64,000 nucleotides of DNA, taken from NCBI GenBank assembly GCA_001579985.1, contig LRSR01004616.1, positions 1 to 64,000 of the forward strand. Reading direction: 5' to 3'. The stretch's first letter is position 1. Each line of letters starts with the position of its first letter. The position numbers and the translations under genes were made by a program. Positions 12,092 to 24,179 of the stretch are shown one piece after another. The notes beneath the pieces were generated by a model. It was not told the origin of the DNA, searched no databases, and saw only the letters and a list, made by a program, of their open reading frames with translations. The stretch comes from Hypsibius dujardini. Lineage: Eukaryota; Tardigrada; Eutardigrada; Parachela; Hypsibiidae.

Positions 12092-12457
12092 ATGTGGGTT
12101 TTAGTTGTGTCTTTAGTCACCATCGGACTAACAACTGCAGCTTCCATTGCTGATCAGAAGCAGGCAGAGTACCAAGGCTCGGCCAGCAATGGCTACGGCG
12201 GACGACAGGTCATCATTCTAGAGGACAAGAACGGCTATGGAGGCAACAGCTACGGTCAAGAATATGGAGCTCAGTTGTACGGAAACAGTAATTACGGAGG
12301 CGGCTATGGTGGATACGACAACTACGGACCGATTATCGTCCACATCCCGCAAAGCCACCCCTATTACCCAGAACATGTCCCGCTCTATGGCAGCTACTCT
12401 TACCCGTCGCATACACCGCATTACGAGAGCTACAACTCGTACGGCAAAAGCTATTAG
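12092..12457 (+). CDS. Small Gly/Tyr-rich secreted protein
   Basis: A single open exon of 121 residues starts at ATG 12092 and ends with TAG. Residues 1-17 form a signal peptide (MWVLVVSLVTIGLTTAA). The rest is low in complexity: NGYGG, NSYGQ, NYGGGYGG and GYDNYG units, then a Pro/His/Tyr-rich tail ending SYGKSY. There is no cysteine in the mature part. A polyadenylation signal AATAAA lies at 12557-12562, about 100 bp after the stop, which supports a real transcript. Such Gly/Tyr-rich peptides occur in cuticle, in extracellular matrix and among antimicrobial peptides, but composition alone does not decide between them. Confidence 0.75.
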   Translation: MWVLVVSLVTIGLTTAASIADQKQAEYQGSASNGYGGRQVIILEDKNGYGGNSYGQEYGAQLYGNSNYGGGYGGYDNYGPIIVHIPQSHPYYPEHVPLYGSYSYPSHTPHYESYNSYGKSY

Positions 12458-12690
12458 AGAACTACTTTGTATGAATGACTATAAGCTAAATTTGGGCGTT
12501 GCTTTTTGGGGTAGTGATCGAAGCAATCTCTGCCAAACGTCGCCATATAAAAATACAATAAAAGGCGTTTTGCACATTTACGGATAAAATACATCTAAAT
12601 GGTCTGTGGTTCACCAATGACCCAGACTTTACATTCTTAATTCACGTCGGTGTTTTGTTAATTTGAGTCGATCTAATAATAATGCATACA

Positions 12691-12734
<44 letters not shown>

Positions 12735-13340
12735 AATGTGTCATTCTGAAAGTCTGTTTGTTTGTCTGCCCGTCACTCGATAGGGATCAATGCCTGCCTT
12801 CCTTCCGGTGGGCCAACTGTAAACAAATATTTCTCTTTCTGTACACTTGCCCGTGTCTGATAGACTGTCAGTCCGCCTATTCCAGATACATGACTATGCA
12901 GCAGAGTGGACGGTACTGGTCGGAATTCGAATTCCAGCTTTCAAAGTCCCGATATCCTCCTCGAAAACTAAAGCCTTTCCACAATCGCATCAGTCACCTA
13001 TCAGTCGGTCGAGTGTGCCGTTATCACCGCCACCATGCCCCGACAAACCTCACAAAACAATCTTACTAGTTGTCGACTTCATTTTCTAAGTTTTGGTTCA
13101 AGTCCAATTTATTTTTGTTCTCTAGTGTATGAACCAGTTGAATGTCTTCCGTAGGAATAAGTCAAATAAAAAAGGCCCAAGCTGCATCAACTCATCGTTA
13201 GCGAATAATTAAAAAGAAATTGTTATAAAGAGAAAACGACAACGCAAATCAGGGTAAAAACGGTTATTTTACAAATCGACACATGGAACTGATTGTAAGG
13301 TTCAGAAGAAAAGTGGAAAACGCAGTCAGTTGCTATTGGC
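12458..13340. other. 3' spacer with microsatellite between convergent genes
   Basis: The spacer lies between the 3' ends of the Gly/Tyr-rich gene and ARP2. It contains a (GTCT)n tract at about 12691-12734 and degenerate continuation of the same motif to about 12775. No exon was found. Confidence 0.5.
12691..12734. repeat. (GTCT)n microsatellite
   Basis: Ten or so near-perfect GTCT units, followed by degenerate copies. It is one of many TCTG/CAGA tetranucleotide tracts in this window. Confidence 0.9.
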
Positions 13341-15849
13341 TTAGCTGGTTGCACGGACTCCCAGCTTCTCCATAACACCCTTCAATCCCTTCTCCTCGTA
13401 GTCCTTCCGATGCATCCAAAAGTCTTCCTTATTCTTCATCACCTCCGCCAGCACTGCGCCCCCCATAAAGACCATGTGCTTCCGTCGGGGCGGATCCTCA
13501 ATCCGGATTTTAAACTTCTACAAGGATAAGCAAAGAAACAAGACGTTAATTCAAAAGAACAATCTACCACAGCGAGTGGCCATGGCTTCAGGGCTTTTAG
13601 GAAGGAACACATGTCACAAGCAGGTCAGAAAGTTTTACTCATCAAGCCGGCAACAAAAAGCAAAAGAAGAAGAACAAGTAACGTACCGTAAGTCGTTCGG
13701 TATCTCCCTTCAAGACTCGCTCTAGGTAGAGCTGCTTGATTTCCCTCTCCAGCCGACTGGGCAGACCGGGATACATGGTGGAACCGCCCGAGAGGACGAT
13801 ATGCTTATAGAACTCTGGGCGTGTGTCCATATCCGCTGATTGGATGGTGTTGAAGAGCAGTTCGGCCATTCCGACACCTTCGACGTTGATGAGATGCGGC
13901 TCGAAAAGGGCCTCGGGAGCTTCGAACCGTTCGGATGAAAGCTTGATCAGACGACCATCCGGTAGCTAAACAAAAGTAGACTAGATGTGCGCCCTTGCAT
14001 CAGAATGAGTTTAAAGTAGTCTATACAAATAATGATTCAGAGCTTCTTAGAAGGCAGAAAATTACGAACCAACCTCGTTTTTGTCCTCATCAACAAGACA
14101 TTTCGATTTCAATTCCCTCCAGTATCTTACCATGTAGGGCTGAACGAGAACGGTCGTCTCCAGCGCCAGTTTCTTTTCCTGCTCCACGTTGTAGGCCACG
14201 TAGCAGAGCTTTTCTTTCATCATTCGGACGGTTTCAAAGTCGGCAGTGTGGTTAAATGCATAACCGCGCAGCAAAAGCAGCTGCAAAAGGCAATAAAAAC
14301 TCAGGCTGAACAAACCAAGTTGAATGGCGTGTCAGAGAAAAAGGACGAACCTTGATTAGATATTTGGTGATATCACGACCGGCAATGTCCAGTCGTTTAG
14401 TTAGATGCGGAAGTGAGAAGCCTTCGTAGACTGGGCAGATGTGGGTGACTCCGTCGCCAGAGTCAACGACTACTCCCGTCAGTAAACCCTGGGCGTACAG
14501 TGTCAACACCGCTTGGATGGCAATGTAGCAGGAATCAAACTGATACTTTTCAAACATAACCTGAAAGGTGTATAACACCAACGAGCTTTTGTAAAAACTA
14601 CAGTAACAAAACCAATCCAAGTGGTCTGTACCTGCTAGATTGAATACCAATCCATCTACCAGTTTGTTTGTTTGTTTGTTTGTTTGTTTGTTTGTTCGTC
14701 AGTCGGTTGGTCGGTATGTCACTCTGTCAATCTCTCCTTTTGTCAGTTTGCGAGTCAGCCTGTTGGTCTGTGCCTCTGTCAATACTCCTGGTTATGTCGG
14801 TCTTCTCTACATGACTTGCCATCTTGTCCGACAGAGAAGCAAATCTACTTTGGCTGTCTGCCTCATACTAGTACAGTACCTCAATCATCTTTTCCCGGTT
14901 CTTATGGGGATTCATCGGTGGCTCGGTGAGAAGAATGCGACAGTTCTTGGGGTCAATGTCCAAGCACTGCTTGCCGAAAGTGTAATCCCAAACGTGGATC
15001 ATGTCATCCCAGTTGCGGACCATTCCGTTATCCATAGGGTAAGTGATCTCCAGCATGTGACGCAGCTGACTCGCCTCCTCTCCCACCATCAAATCCTGAC
15101 AATACAAGAATAATCCTATTTACTGGCTCTATCCAAAGAGTCCTTAAGCGAACCTGTCAAGTGGCAAGCAGTCAACAAATCTATTTATGATAACAGAATA
15201 AAAACCTTTCTCCTACCAAAAACAGTCAATCAATCCACCGGAGTACATGTACCGTACACACACCAACAGAATACTTGGCTCACCTGGTCAAGCACTTGAT
15301 GGATTTCGTGCGTTGCTTCATGGACAGGCCGAGTCAACTGGCGTCACTCGCTCAGCCAAGTATTTTGGTCACGTATGTACAATGTAGTTTACATAAAACT
15401 AACCCGTTTCATGCAATGCAGTCAATCAGCCAATCAATCACTGATTTGAACAAACAGGTTACATTATTTTCAACGGCGGGCAACATTTGGCAATTGGATG
15501 GAATTTAGCAAACTTTTCGAGCTTTTTCTGAGTCGAATTTTGTGCGCGTTACCTTAAGTTCGATGTTTCCAACTTTGGTGTCCGCACGGATGATTGGCCG
15601 TCCCACCATCGAGGGGAAGATGTGCGCGGGGAAGTTACTTCCAGCAAATCCCGTCTTGACAAACTAAACAATTAATCAACAACTACAAAAGTCAGCCGCC
15701 GCTGTCAGGAATGGTTTCATAGTTGAGAAGGAGATGTTGACGAATTATTTTTTCATTCCTCCTCCTCCTCAAGTAAAAAAAACGCCTACTTGTCTACTTA
15801 CACCCGTTCCATTGTCGCACACTACCACTTTTCTCCCCTGCGAATCCAT
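13341..15849 (-). CDS. ARP2: Actin-related protein 2 (Arp2/3 complex subunit)
   Basis: Arp2 forms, with Arp3, the template on which the Arp2/3 complex nucleates branched actin. Seven exons in coding order: 15802-15849, 15553-15663, 14880-15095, 14351-14560, 14131-14280, 13687-13965, 13341-13517. All introns are phase 0, and the exons total 396 residues (human 394). The actin fold starts [16 protein letters not shown], then [18 protein letters not shown] (phosphate loop 1). [19 protein letters not shown] is phosphate loop 2, and [16 protein letters not shown] the adenosine-binding segment. The C-terminus [16 protein letters not shown] then KLGVRATS is typical of Arp2 and rules out plain actin or Arp3. 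The 5' end is 560 bp from the divergent RNase P gene. The intron before 14880 holds a (GTTT)n tract at 14661-14697. Confidence 0.98.
14661..14697. repeat. (GTTT)n microsatellite in an ARP2 intron
   Basis: About nine GTTT units in tandem on the plus strand, in the intron between the exons at 14351-14560 and 14880-15095. Degenerate GTCT-like copies follow. Confidence 0.9.
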
Positions 15850-16409
15850 AACGGTAGACCAAAATAATTCCTGCTGTGAGAACTAGAGCAAATTTTCAAA
15901 ATTCTGAAGGCAACTAGCGGAAAGTATGAAGGAAGGAAATGAATATTCTTTCCAGTCTCCACATGGACCACATGCATTGCAGCACAGCGCACCAAATCAA
16001 TCAAACCGTTGGAATGTTCGCAAAAGGAATGAATGCTCACAAAAACAACCTTTCTGTTCGCAAATTAATTTGCTTTGTTCGCGGAAGAAGGTTCCAGCAC
16101 GTCACATAAGCCAACTTGGTTTTTGTTTTAACTCCCATTTTGAAGGTTTAGTGGTTTAATGGTTCTTAAAAAGCAGATCTGTCTTCCTTCCTTTTATTAC
16201 CGGTAATAGTATTATTACCATTTCTGGTTTCAATTTGCAATGCAATCAACTTGCGTAATGGAGGAGACCTGAAACTGGTCAACTGAATCTTTTTCTGAAT
16301 TAAAATGGGGAGAATTGTGCCGTGAAACCGTGACCCGTGAAGCGTACTGCGGCTTTCTTTTGAATATTTCGTCAAACTGACGCAATCAAGCGATCTATTA
16401 AAGGCTACA
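15850..16409. promoter_or_regulatory. Likely bidirectional promoter, ARP2 / PRORP
   Basis: The start codons of ARP2 (minus, 15849) and the RNase P gene (plus, 16410) are 560 bp apart and point away from each other. No other exon lies between them. Sharing of control elements is inferred from spacing only. Confidence 0.4.
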
Positions 16410-18914
16410 ATGCGGCATATTTTCTTGCGTTCTTCGCAACATCGTGTTATCTTGGAATCTTTCAGTTTTAGGTAACTTCTCATTCCCATTCACTGCACTG
16501 CCTAATTTTTCTTTCAACCATCATTTTTCAGAGACCCCTTGCCGGCCTCCATCTTCTCGGCGACGTCATTATCATCGTCATCATCGTGGAGAAGCAACCC
16601 TCAACAACGCGACATCTCCAACATCGCTCGCGAACGTACTCACAATCTCATCATTCGGCACGCACCAGATGTTAAGATATCCCCAGCCAAACTACGTGGC
16701 TCTATTCTGGAGGAGTTATCGGCCACGCCTAATTTCTCCAAGTGGCACACCATTCTAACCGGACTTTGTCGGGGTGCGGAAGACCGCTACGTTCCGGCTG
16801 ACGGTATGGAAGCAATGCTTGATTGGTTGATTGGCGCTTCTTCTGTTGTGTCTTTTACCAATGTATGAATTGTAGGCACCATCTTATCGCCGGCTTGAGT
16901 TTCCATTTTGCCGGAAGAGCAGATTGGCTAATAATTTGTTAAAACAATTTTACTCGTATGAAGTATTGTTGATTCTGCAATTTCGACCGATGAAAGCTTC
17001 TGAGCAGCGTTTGTTGGCGATAGTTTAATTTCGGCAAGTCAGCGCTTTGTCCGAACGGATGCGGGATGTGTTTTGTTTTGTTTTACAGAGTGGGAGACAG
17101 CAGTGCAGGAATCGAGAAAAAAGGACAACCACAAGGACCGACAAGCCTTCTTCGGGAGCCTTATGTCGCTGGCATGCAGTTTCCGTTTTCACCAGTGCGG
17201 CGCTTCATTGTTGGATTTTCTCCACAGCAGCAAAACGTTCGTCAACGTGTCCGTCGCCAGTAATTACGTCAAGCTCTGCGGCCGATTAGAAACGCCGGAT
17301 TTCGAAGAAAAAATCCTCGCAGCATACGCACATGTGAAGCGGATCTCTCCGGCGGACATCTACGACATGGGCACAGCAGAGAACCTCATCGCCGGCCTCT
17401 ACCGAACCAGTCGGTGGGAGGAGTGTCTCAAGCTGTTGGACATTATCGAGTTCACCGGTCGACCCAGTCCGACGGCCTTGTCCTATGTCATCACAGGAGC
17501 GTTCGCGCATGACCACCCGAGTACGGCGCTGCGTCTGCTGAAACAGTTAAGCACTCTACATGGAACTTTCGGACCAGCTGAAATGGCATTCACGGCATGG
17601 TTTGCCTATGCCAAGAGTAAAGGTCTTCCGACTGTCATGGAGATGTTGACTTTCACACGGGACTATGAATGGTTCATTCCGCTAGAGGTGGCTCGCGACT
17701 TGAAGGCGTGGTTCGAGAAGGAACAAGGCTGGATGGCCAAATTCACCACTTTAAGTCCAAGGTACAACTTTGACCGAGAGCGTTGCTTAAATAACGTTTC
17801 ACAGTTGAAAAGATACGTTTAAACTCGCTGAAAAACACCTGTGGCAGTGCGTTCACTGAAATATTGAGTATCTATTCTTCTAGGGGAGAATGTGCAGCTT
17901 GTTCGGAGTATATGAAGCCGATCACCATCACCAGAGACGAGTTTGAAAAGCTCCGAGAAAACTTTGTCAAATCTGTCATCGAGGGAACTGACGTCTTCCT
18001 GCACACCAACCCCGCTGAGTTAAAACGGTACCGAGACTTTGTGGAGAAAAACGCACCGTTTGACCTAGTGGTGGACGGCCTCAATGTCGCCTACTTCCAA
18101 AATTCCAGCAATCACGATGGCCGTTCTCTAGCACGGCAGGTACAGTACAGTACAAAAGAAATTTTTTTGTTTTGGAATCAGTGATGATGACACTAGCATT
18201 GGTTGAGGTATGACTTTTCGCCTTTCAGCTTCTAACAGTGACCGAGCATTTACTTCATGTACGAGGCAAAAGGATTCTCATTCTCGGCAGAATGCACATG
18301 AAGAGATGGCCGAAAAGCGAGATGTCACGCCTCTCCAGCCTTGCGTCACTCTTTTTCGCTGAAAATATGTGCGTATTCTTTCTTAAAGATCGGCAAGTGA
18401 ATATGATCAAGTGGTAATACTAATATTTGTACTCTGCAGGTCGCAGGACGATCCATTTATCCTATACGCTGCGCTGTATAGCGGTTTGGGTTGCAACTTC
18501 CTATCAGGTGACCTGATGCGGGACCATCGGTTCAAGTTGGCGGTCAAAGATGTCGAGCTGAGGAAGACTTTCCTTAAGTGGCAGCGCACTCATCAAATGC
18601 AGCTCTTTAAGGTCTATGGCGACCACTCAGCGAGCTTAAAGGTAAAGCTTTTGTTAGTACGGCAACCGTTCCGATCGTCACAGGCAGACAAACGTAAAGA
18701 CAAACAGAGGCAGACAGGCAGCGGTTGTTCTCTTCCCTTTTATGCTATGATGGATGCTGTTTCTTTCTTATAACAGGCCCCTATGAAATACAGCACAGTT
18801 ACACAGTGGACGGAGAGCTCAATTCACGTACCTTATCTCAGCGGTCTTCCTCTCGGTTTACATGAACTACCACCATCTTGGTTATGTTTGACTAAAAAGC
18901 TGCCAAACAACTAA
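16410..18914 (+). CDS. PRORP: Mitochondrial ribonuclease P catalytic subunit (PRORP/MRPP3)
   Basis: Protein-only RNase P nuclease that cuts 5' leaders from mitochondrial tRNA precursors. Seven exons join in phase: 16410-16471, 16532-16803, 17089-17761, 17884-18139, 18229-18368, 18440-18641, 18777-18914, giving 580 residues (human 583). The N-terminus MRHIFLRSSQHRVILESFSF is Arg/Ser-rich like a mitochondrial presequence. A helical PPR-type region covers about 110-330. The zinc site uses C339/C342 (GECAAC) with a histidine in SSIHVP and the cysteine of SWLC at the C-terminus. The NYN-type nuclease has all expected aspartates: D400 in FDLVVDGLNVAY, D471/D472 in SQDDPF, and D492 and D496 in SGDLMRDH. 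In animals it works with TRMT10C and HSD17B10, neither of which is in this window. It looks intact. Confidence 0.96.
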
Positions 18915-19282
18915 ATTATGTCATCTTTCTATTGATGAGTGAGAGAAATGTAGGCATTTTCTGCCGATTTCGTGGTCAATTTTTTACGGCCATGAATACT
19001 GTACGTCCATATTAAATGAGTGAAAGAGAACGAAGAACGTGAGAAATAAAGAGGATTCGACGACTCTCACTAAAAGAGGAGGTAAAACATGCACACTAAA
19101 AATAGATTAAAAAGACTACCATCTCGCGAGTAAAACGTGCAGAAGAGTATGTAAATAAAACAAAAAATCAGCATTACATTATCAATGATGAGAAAGTGCG
19201 GTTGAGCTAACAACTTACCTGAGAGGAAAACAACAATAAATAACAAAAAAGCTGCCGCACAAGTTCTCACCCCTCCATTCGA
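18915..19282. other. Spacer between convergent PRORP and MTA genes
   Basis: This 0.37 kb lies between two 3' ends. I see no exon or RNA gene. Confidence 0.5.
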
Positions 19283-21128
19283 TCAATCACCGGGTCTCTT
19301 TGAAATACGCGATATCACCTGCTCCATCTTCAGCTTCTTCCGGCCTTTTGCTTTGCGATAAAAGTCAACTACCAGGCCTGGACACGATCGGAAGTACCCC
19401 TCAGTCTAAAAATAAAAATGAGCACACGGCATAGTGAGTTACGCGTAATATTTAAATTAAAAAATAAGCACTTCTTTTAAATAAAATGCAACTCCTATTG
19501 CAAACTGAAAGATTCAATTAGTTTGGGTGTAAAACTACAAACCTGTTCCGTGTCGCCGCAGGCCAAAAGTGGATATCGAGCCAATTGTTTGGGATCGTAT
19601 TGGCTCTCACCGGCCACTCTCCTGGCCAGCCTCCACTCATCACCCGCCGTAAACTGAAACTCCTCCTCATCCGCTTGGCTCTTCTCCACTACCCAGCCCT
19701 TCACCTCGTCCACCCATACCTGCGGCGCTTGTGGCGGCGGTGGTGATCGGTGAGTAAGGAGGAGCTGCTTGGCGACGGAAATTGTGGCTTTTGGTGCGGT
19801 GGGTGAGAAGCAGGGAGGAAGATCGGCCGACGATGGGGGCCGTGTGGGAATGACCAATGGAGTTGGGTTCTTGCGGACAAAGGACTGCGATGGACTCTTC
19901 CACGGACGCTTCAGACATCCGTACCGTTTCCAGAAATCCCAGCAAGAGGTGCAGAGAGCTCGGACTTGACGCCGCGATCGAGCCAACCCACTCCAGGCGT
20001 ACCAGGTGTCAGCTTCTTCTGTGTAACAAACAAAATTAGATTACTTCATTGAATAAAAAAAGAAATAGATTATGCATATCTGCTCATTAAATAATTCAAT
20101 TTGACATATGATTATGGGCAACCAAAACTGATAAGACCGTAAGAACAAACCATAACAGCCGTAGCAGACTTGTCCTTCCGGAACATGACGAATCAGACAA
20201 GAACGGGTCTCGTAGGCGGCCATCGAGACACACGTGATGACACCCTTTTCTTGTTTCGCGCCAGCTTTGGAGGTGCGGAATGCCTTGTAGTAGCTCGTTG
20301 TCTTGAAGAGATAGTAAAAGCTAACCAAATCAGAGAAGGATCGCCAAGGGAGCTGCAAAAAACACCATTGATTTATCTTGTATATCGTCACCCAGATCAA
20401 AATAGGATGAATTGAACTATTCCATGTAGTTAAATACGTAAACTATGCTCAAGAATCTATTTTGAATTCGCATTCATCTTTTGATGCCGTTTTACGTTCA
20501 TCTTAAATGTCTTCCACGAGCACTAGTAATCGTATCTCACCCATTCTTCGTGGATCGCCTTCAAATCTCTGGAGGTCTCGTGCAACCCAATGCGGAAGAA
20601 GCTCATATCAATGTCGTCAAATGTCTCCAGCAATGACCGTTTAGACCACAATCCTTCCCCCACTAACGCACTCACAGACCGGGCCAGGTCGTAATTGTTC
20701 CCATGCAGCAAATCATACGCGGCCACCATAGAACAGTCCATTCCGGCAATTTTTGACACAGTGGACAGCTCCTCTCGGAGGGCCAGAGATGCGATTGTCG
20801 AAGCACTCACACAGCGAGCCATCAACCCGACCGCAATGGCTGCTTGGATGAAAGTGAGAATATCCTCGTCTGGTATCCGGTTGGGTATCCAGGCAAGTGT
20901 TGCCTTATCGGTGCAGGACGACTCATACTGTGCTCGCTCTTCGGCTGACAAAAGACGAGGAATCGCTGCTTGATACCAGGTACCGGTTTCGTCGTATTGA
21001 ATCTGCTTCTTCTGATCGACTATGATTTCGCCAGTTTGGAGGTCAGTCGGAATATACCTGCCAGAAAACAGAAAACCTTTGTTCATCATCGGGTAACTGT
21101 GTGTGCCTGTGTGTCTGTTTATATGTCC

Positions 21129-21172
<44 letters not shown>

Positions 21173-22343
21173 GCTGTTTGCTGTCTGTGTTTACATGTGG
21201 ATGTGGATAAGTAAATGCTTCTGCTCAAGTACTCTGCCTCTCTGCAATAAGTGGCGAATGAAGTGTACCATGAGCGATGATAGAAGAATGTATCCGCCAC
21301 TTCTGTGTAATGATGTTTCGGTGCGCCTACGACGTGATGCAGGACGCTGCACTTGCCGCGGATCAAGCTAGTCGGCAAAGTCTCCACTACCGGCCCAGAG
21401 TCGTCCTTGTTCAGAAAAACCTCTCGGCTAGAGATAAAATGATCCAGCAACTGACGCTGAGTGTGAGGCGAAGGTGCATTCCGTTCAGCAATCAACTGAT
21501 GCAGGGGAACGATGGTGCTGTCGTCCAAGTCGCCGTCAATGAAGCCGCTGATCTCTTTTTGCACGGCGAAGGGAAGGTCCGCCTTGCGACTGTAGACGAA
21601 GACTCTTGCGTCAACAGAGTTGCCATTCTGTACCAAAAACGAAAAACATACATTAGACAGCGCCAGGAAGTAGCAAAAAGCTAGAAATGCGACTGCGTTA
21701 TTATCAAACCCTCAGCTCAAAATTCAGCTTCTATAAGCCGAAAAGACCATCCGTCAATCAATAGGATAGCCAAACTTGATTCAATTCAAACATAAGCACG
21801 AATGTTGCCACAATTCATCAATCAACTGCGACCACTATGTACCCACAAAATTATCCATTTTCAAGATATTACTGCTTCCGAGTAATCCGTAAGGGTATAA
21901 TAAGTCTGAGCCTTATCATCGTTTTAAAATCTGACAAACATACCTTAACGAAATCATCCACGCGACGTATTTGAAATGGTCCGGATGGAGACGTCTCAAA
22001 GAAAAGGTGGTCTGAAAAAAGGAAGTCGTATTGAAAAAATGACAAGACATTCCACCCCGAACAATCTCCAAACAAACCTCCAACAGAGTAGGTCATCCGT
22101 TCCGGAAGCTGCGGGGAAAGGGCTGGCTTAGCGGAAAGTTTCGGGTTACCCAGAGTATCACTGGCTGAAGAACCGGAGAGATTCAACGAGGAGGCTGATG
22201 CTGCATCGGATATTCCATTGGCGGTAATGCGCTCTTCGCTTGACGATGGTGCAGCATCACCTAAAATCAAATCCAGTTTAAGCGTTCATTCATTGGCATC
22301 CTGAAACAAATATACCTCGAACTGCGTCGTCCGCTTGCTCCAT
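19283..22343 (-). CDS. Metastasis-associated (MTA) family NuRD subunit
   Basis: Chromatin scaffold that recruits histone deacetylase in the NuRD complex. Eight exons in coding order: 22316-22343, 22078-22260, 21944-22011, 21269-21627, 20541-21057, 20151-20352, 19543-20018, 19283-19405; in phase, 651 residues. Domains in order: a Ser-rich N-terminus; a BAH domain from MTYSVGDHLFFET to RGKCSV and TFFYHRSWY; an ELM2-like region after YIPTDLQTGEI; a SANT helix set around DMSFFRIGLHETSRDLKAI then PWRSFSDLVSFYYLFKTT; and a GATA-type zinc finger, CYGCY plus WYAWSG and LCTSCWDFWKRYG. A Pro-rich tail and a basic C-terminus (RKAKGRKKLK) follow. The order BAH-ELM2-SANT-GATA defines MTA proteins. Which vertebrate MTA it matches best cannot be said. 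It is head to head with MRPS15, 371 bp apart. Intron 4 carries a long (GTCT)n tract. Confidence 0.95.
21127..21173. repeat. (GTCT)n microsatellite in an MTA intron
   Basis: Eleven or so consecutive GTCT units on the plus strand, read as (CAGA)n in the MTA pre-mRNA, in the intron between the exons at 21269-21627 and 20541-21057. Confidence 0.92.
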
Positions 22344-22714
22344 CTTAACGTGCAGGAAGAGCAAGAATTTTTGTGAGGGGAAGTCACGCTTGTCCTTTTC
22401 GTTCGCACAATACGAACGGAATCAATCTGAACGGTTGTGGGGAAAAAAGAACCAAATCAGTTGTAAATTAGAACGCTGCAAACTAAAATTAAGAACATAA
22501 ATGACTAAATCACGTACCGAACTTTTTTATCGATTGATTGTTGATTGGCTCACATTGACTTTTGAGGTGGAGTAAAATGGAGTATGCACTGACGACTTCA
22601 CTTGTTTTCAGGTTTTGTTTTTCTCGCTTTCAATTGCTATTGCAGCAATTCTGTTTCCCTTTCTCGTCTAATTTTCATTTTCGGTATCTCACTAAACTGA
22701 GCATTTTCACGGAC
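22344..22714. promoter_or_regulatory. Likely bidirectional promoter, MTA / MRPS15
   Basis: Only 371 bp separate the start codons of two divergent genes. The MRPS15 reading frame stays open upstream to 22577 (another ATG), so part of this may be a transcribed leader. A shared promoter is inferred from spacing. Confidence 0.45.
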
Positions 22715-24179
22715 ATGGCGGCAATCGTATTCCGGATACTGCGACTGGGAGAACGAGCAATGCCGTCAAAGTCGTTCACAAGTCTTCTGCAGCTCTCGAC
22801 CGGCGCCGCATCATCATCTTTCTTATCTCCTTGCCGTTTGCTCCATACCAGCCTGCCCCGACAGGAACTCATCCCGCTGGACTTGAGGCCGGACATTGCG
22901 GCAATCAAACATGACGTGAAGCGAGGGCAATTCAAATCCGGCGACAAGGAGGCCCTACCAAAGCCAGCGTATCTCCGACTGCGGCCTGGCTTTGAAAATT
23001 GCCGTGAGCTGGAGGACGCCCATCCGGATGTGCGGCGGATGTGTTCGATGGAATTTGCCGGATACAGAGAGCCACGCGCCCTATTGGAGATGGACCTGAC
23101 GCGGAAGGTGCAGAGGTTCGGCTCCGATTTCGACTCTATCGAGGTGCGCATCGCCCGCCTCACCGCCCAGATTCGCACCTACCAGGCCTATTTGGCCACG
23201 CTCAGAAGTGAGTACAGTAATGCAAATGAAATGATCGTTGGTAGAATGGCTGTGAGTTGAAAGGGAAAAGGATGAACAAGATATTTCGAGCTTATATTGT
23301 AATCAATCGATCTATCGGTAGGCAAAAGTGCAGCTCGGTGCTACTGCTACTGCTACTGTACTTACCTTATTTTGTTCGGGGGCTTGATTACGAGTACGAG
23401 TTTGGTTGTTGGCTTGATGTAGTTGGAGACTTGGAGTTGGATGGTGCAAGGCAGGGCCGCATAGAAGTCGGCGACAGGGACACTTGCGGCACTGCGTTTT
23501 GAACAAAGGTTTATTTTTAAATAAGTATCTTGAACGTTTCTCAGCCGTTTTAACGACGATTTTGAAGCAAAAATTGCTGATGTTTTTTACCGTTTTGACA
23601 TTGCGAAATGTCAATTGGGGTCGAACTTTCGTCTGTTAGTAGTTTTTGTTGTTGAGGGATCAATTTTTGAATAGGCCGGAAAATAAATTGAAGGTAATAT
23701 GAATGGGATTAGATTTTTCGGCAGCCTGAAATGTAAATTTTACTAAAATGTTTTTTACCCCTTTTCTCTCCGCAGACCGAAGTAAAGGGAAGCCCACGCA
23801 GATTCTCTTGGAGGCGGTCAATCGTCGGAAAAAATACCTACGACGACTGCGTGCCTGGGATTACAACAAGTTCTGCTGGGTGTTAGAACAGCTTAATCTC
23901 GAGTTTGAGAGTTTGGAGTACGCCGCACGAACGACACGGCGGAACATTGCCCGCGGACTCATTCAAAAAGAAGCCATGGAGATTCGACGGGACAAGTTCA
24001 TCAAGTACCATCAGGAACTGAAGGCTAAACAAAGACCCTTTTTGATCAGGAAGGAGACAGAACTAGCGGCGATTGATGAGGAAGAGAAGACTTTACAGGT
24101 TGAATTGGAGATGTTGAAAGAGAGTGATCCGCTAAAGCATGAGGGTATTCATTTAGCCGCATCAATCGCTAGGGCTTAA
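22715..24179 (+). CDS. MRPS15: Mitochondrial small-subunit ribosomal protein uS15m
   Basis: Component of the mitoribosomal small subunit. Two exons, 22715-23207 and 23776-24179, join in phase (A|AC) to 298 residues. The N-terminus is Arg/Ser-rich (ILRLGERAMPSKSFTSLLQL), as expected for mitochondrial import. The S15 core spans about residues 145-225: FDSIEVRIARLTAQIRTYQ, then RRKKYLRRLRAWDYNKFCW, matching the helix pair and the conserved R..LL.YL..D pattern. The C-terminal extension is long, charged and probably coiled-coil (EEEKTLQVELEMLKESD). The ATG at 22715 is chosen because it begins a good presequence; an in-frame ATG at 22577 would add 46 residues. The assignment rests on the S15 signature and the mitochondrial extensions. 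Confidence 0.88.

Noticed and set aside
12218-12421. Minus-strand Val-rich frame opposite the Gly/Tyr-rich gene
   Set aside because: It is the mirror of the repetitive GGN/TAY codons of the plus-strand gene, which has a signal peptide and polyadenylation signal.
13341-15849. Conventional actin instead of Arp2
   Set aside because: The C-terminal [15 protein letters not shown] segment, the length of 396 residues and the inserted loops are specific to Arp2.
21127-21173. Tandem array considered as a CRISPR-like or satellite repeat
   Set aside because: It is a pure 4-bp microsatellite without spacers, in a eukaryotic intron.
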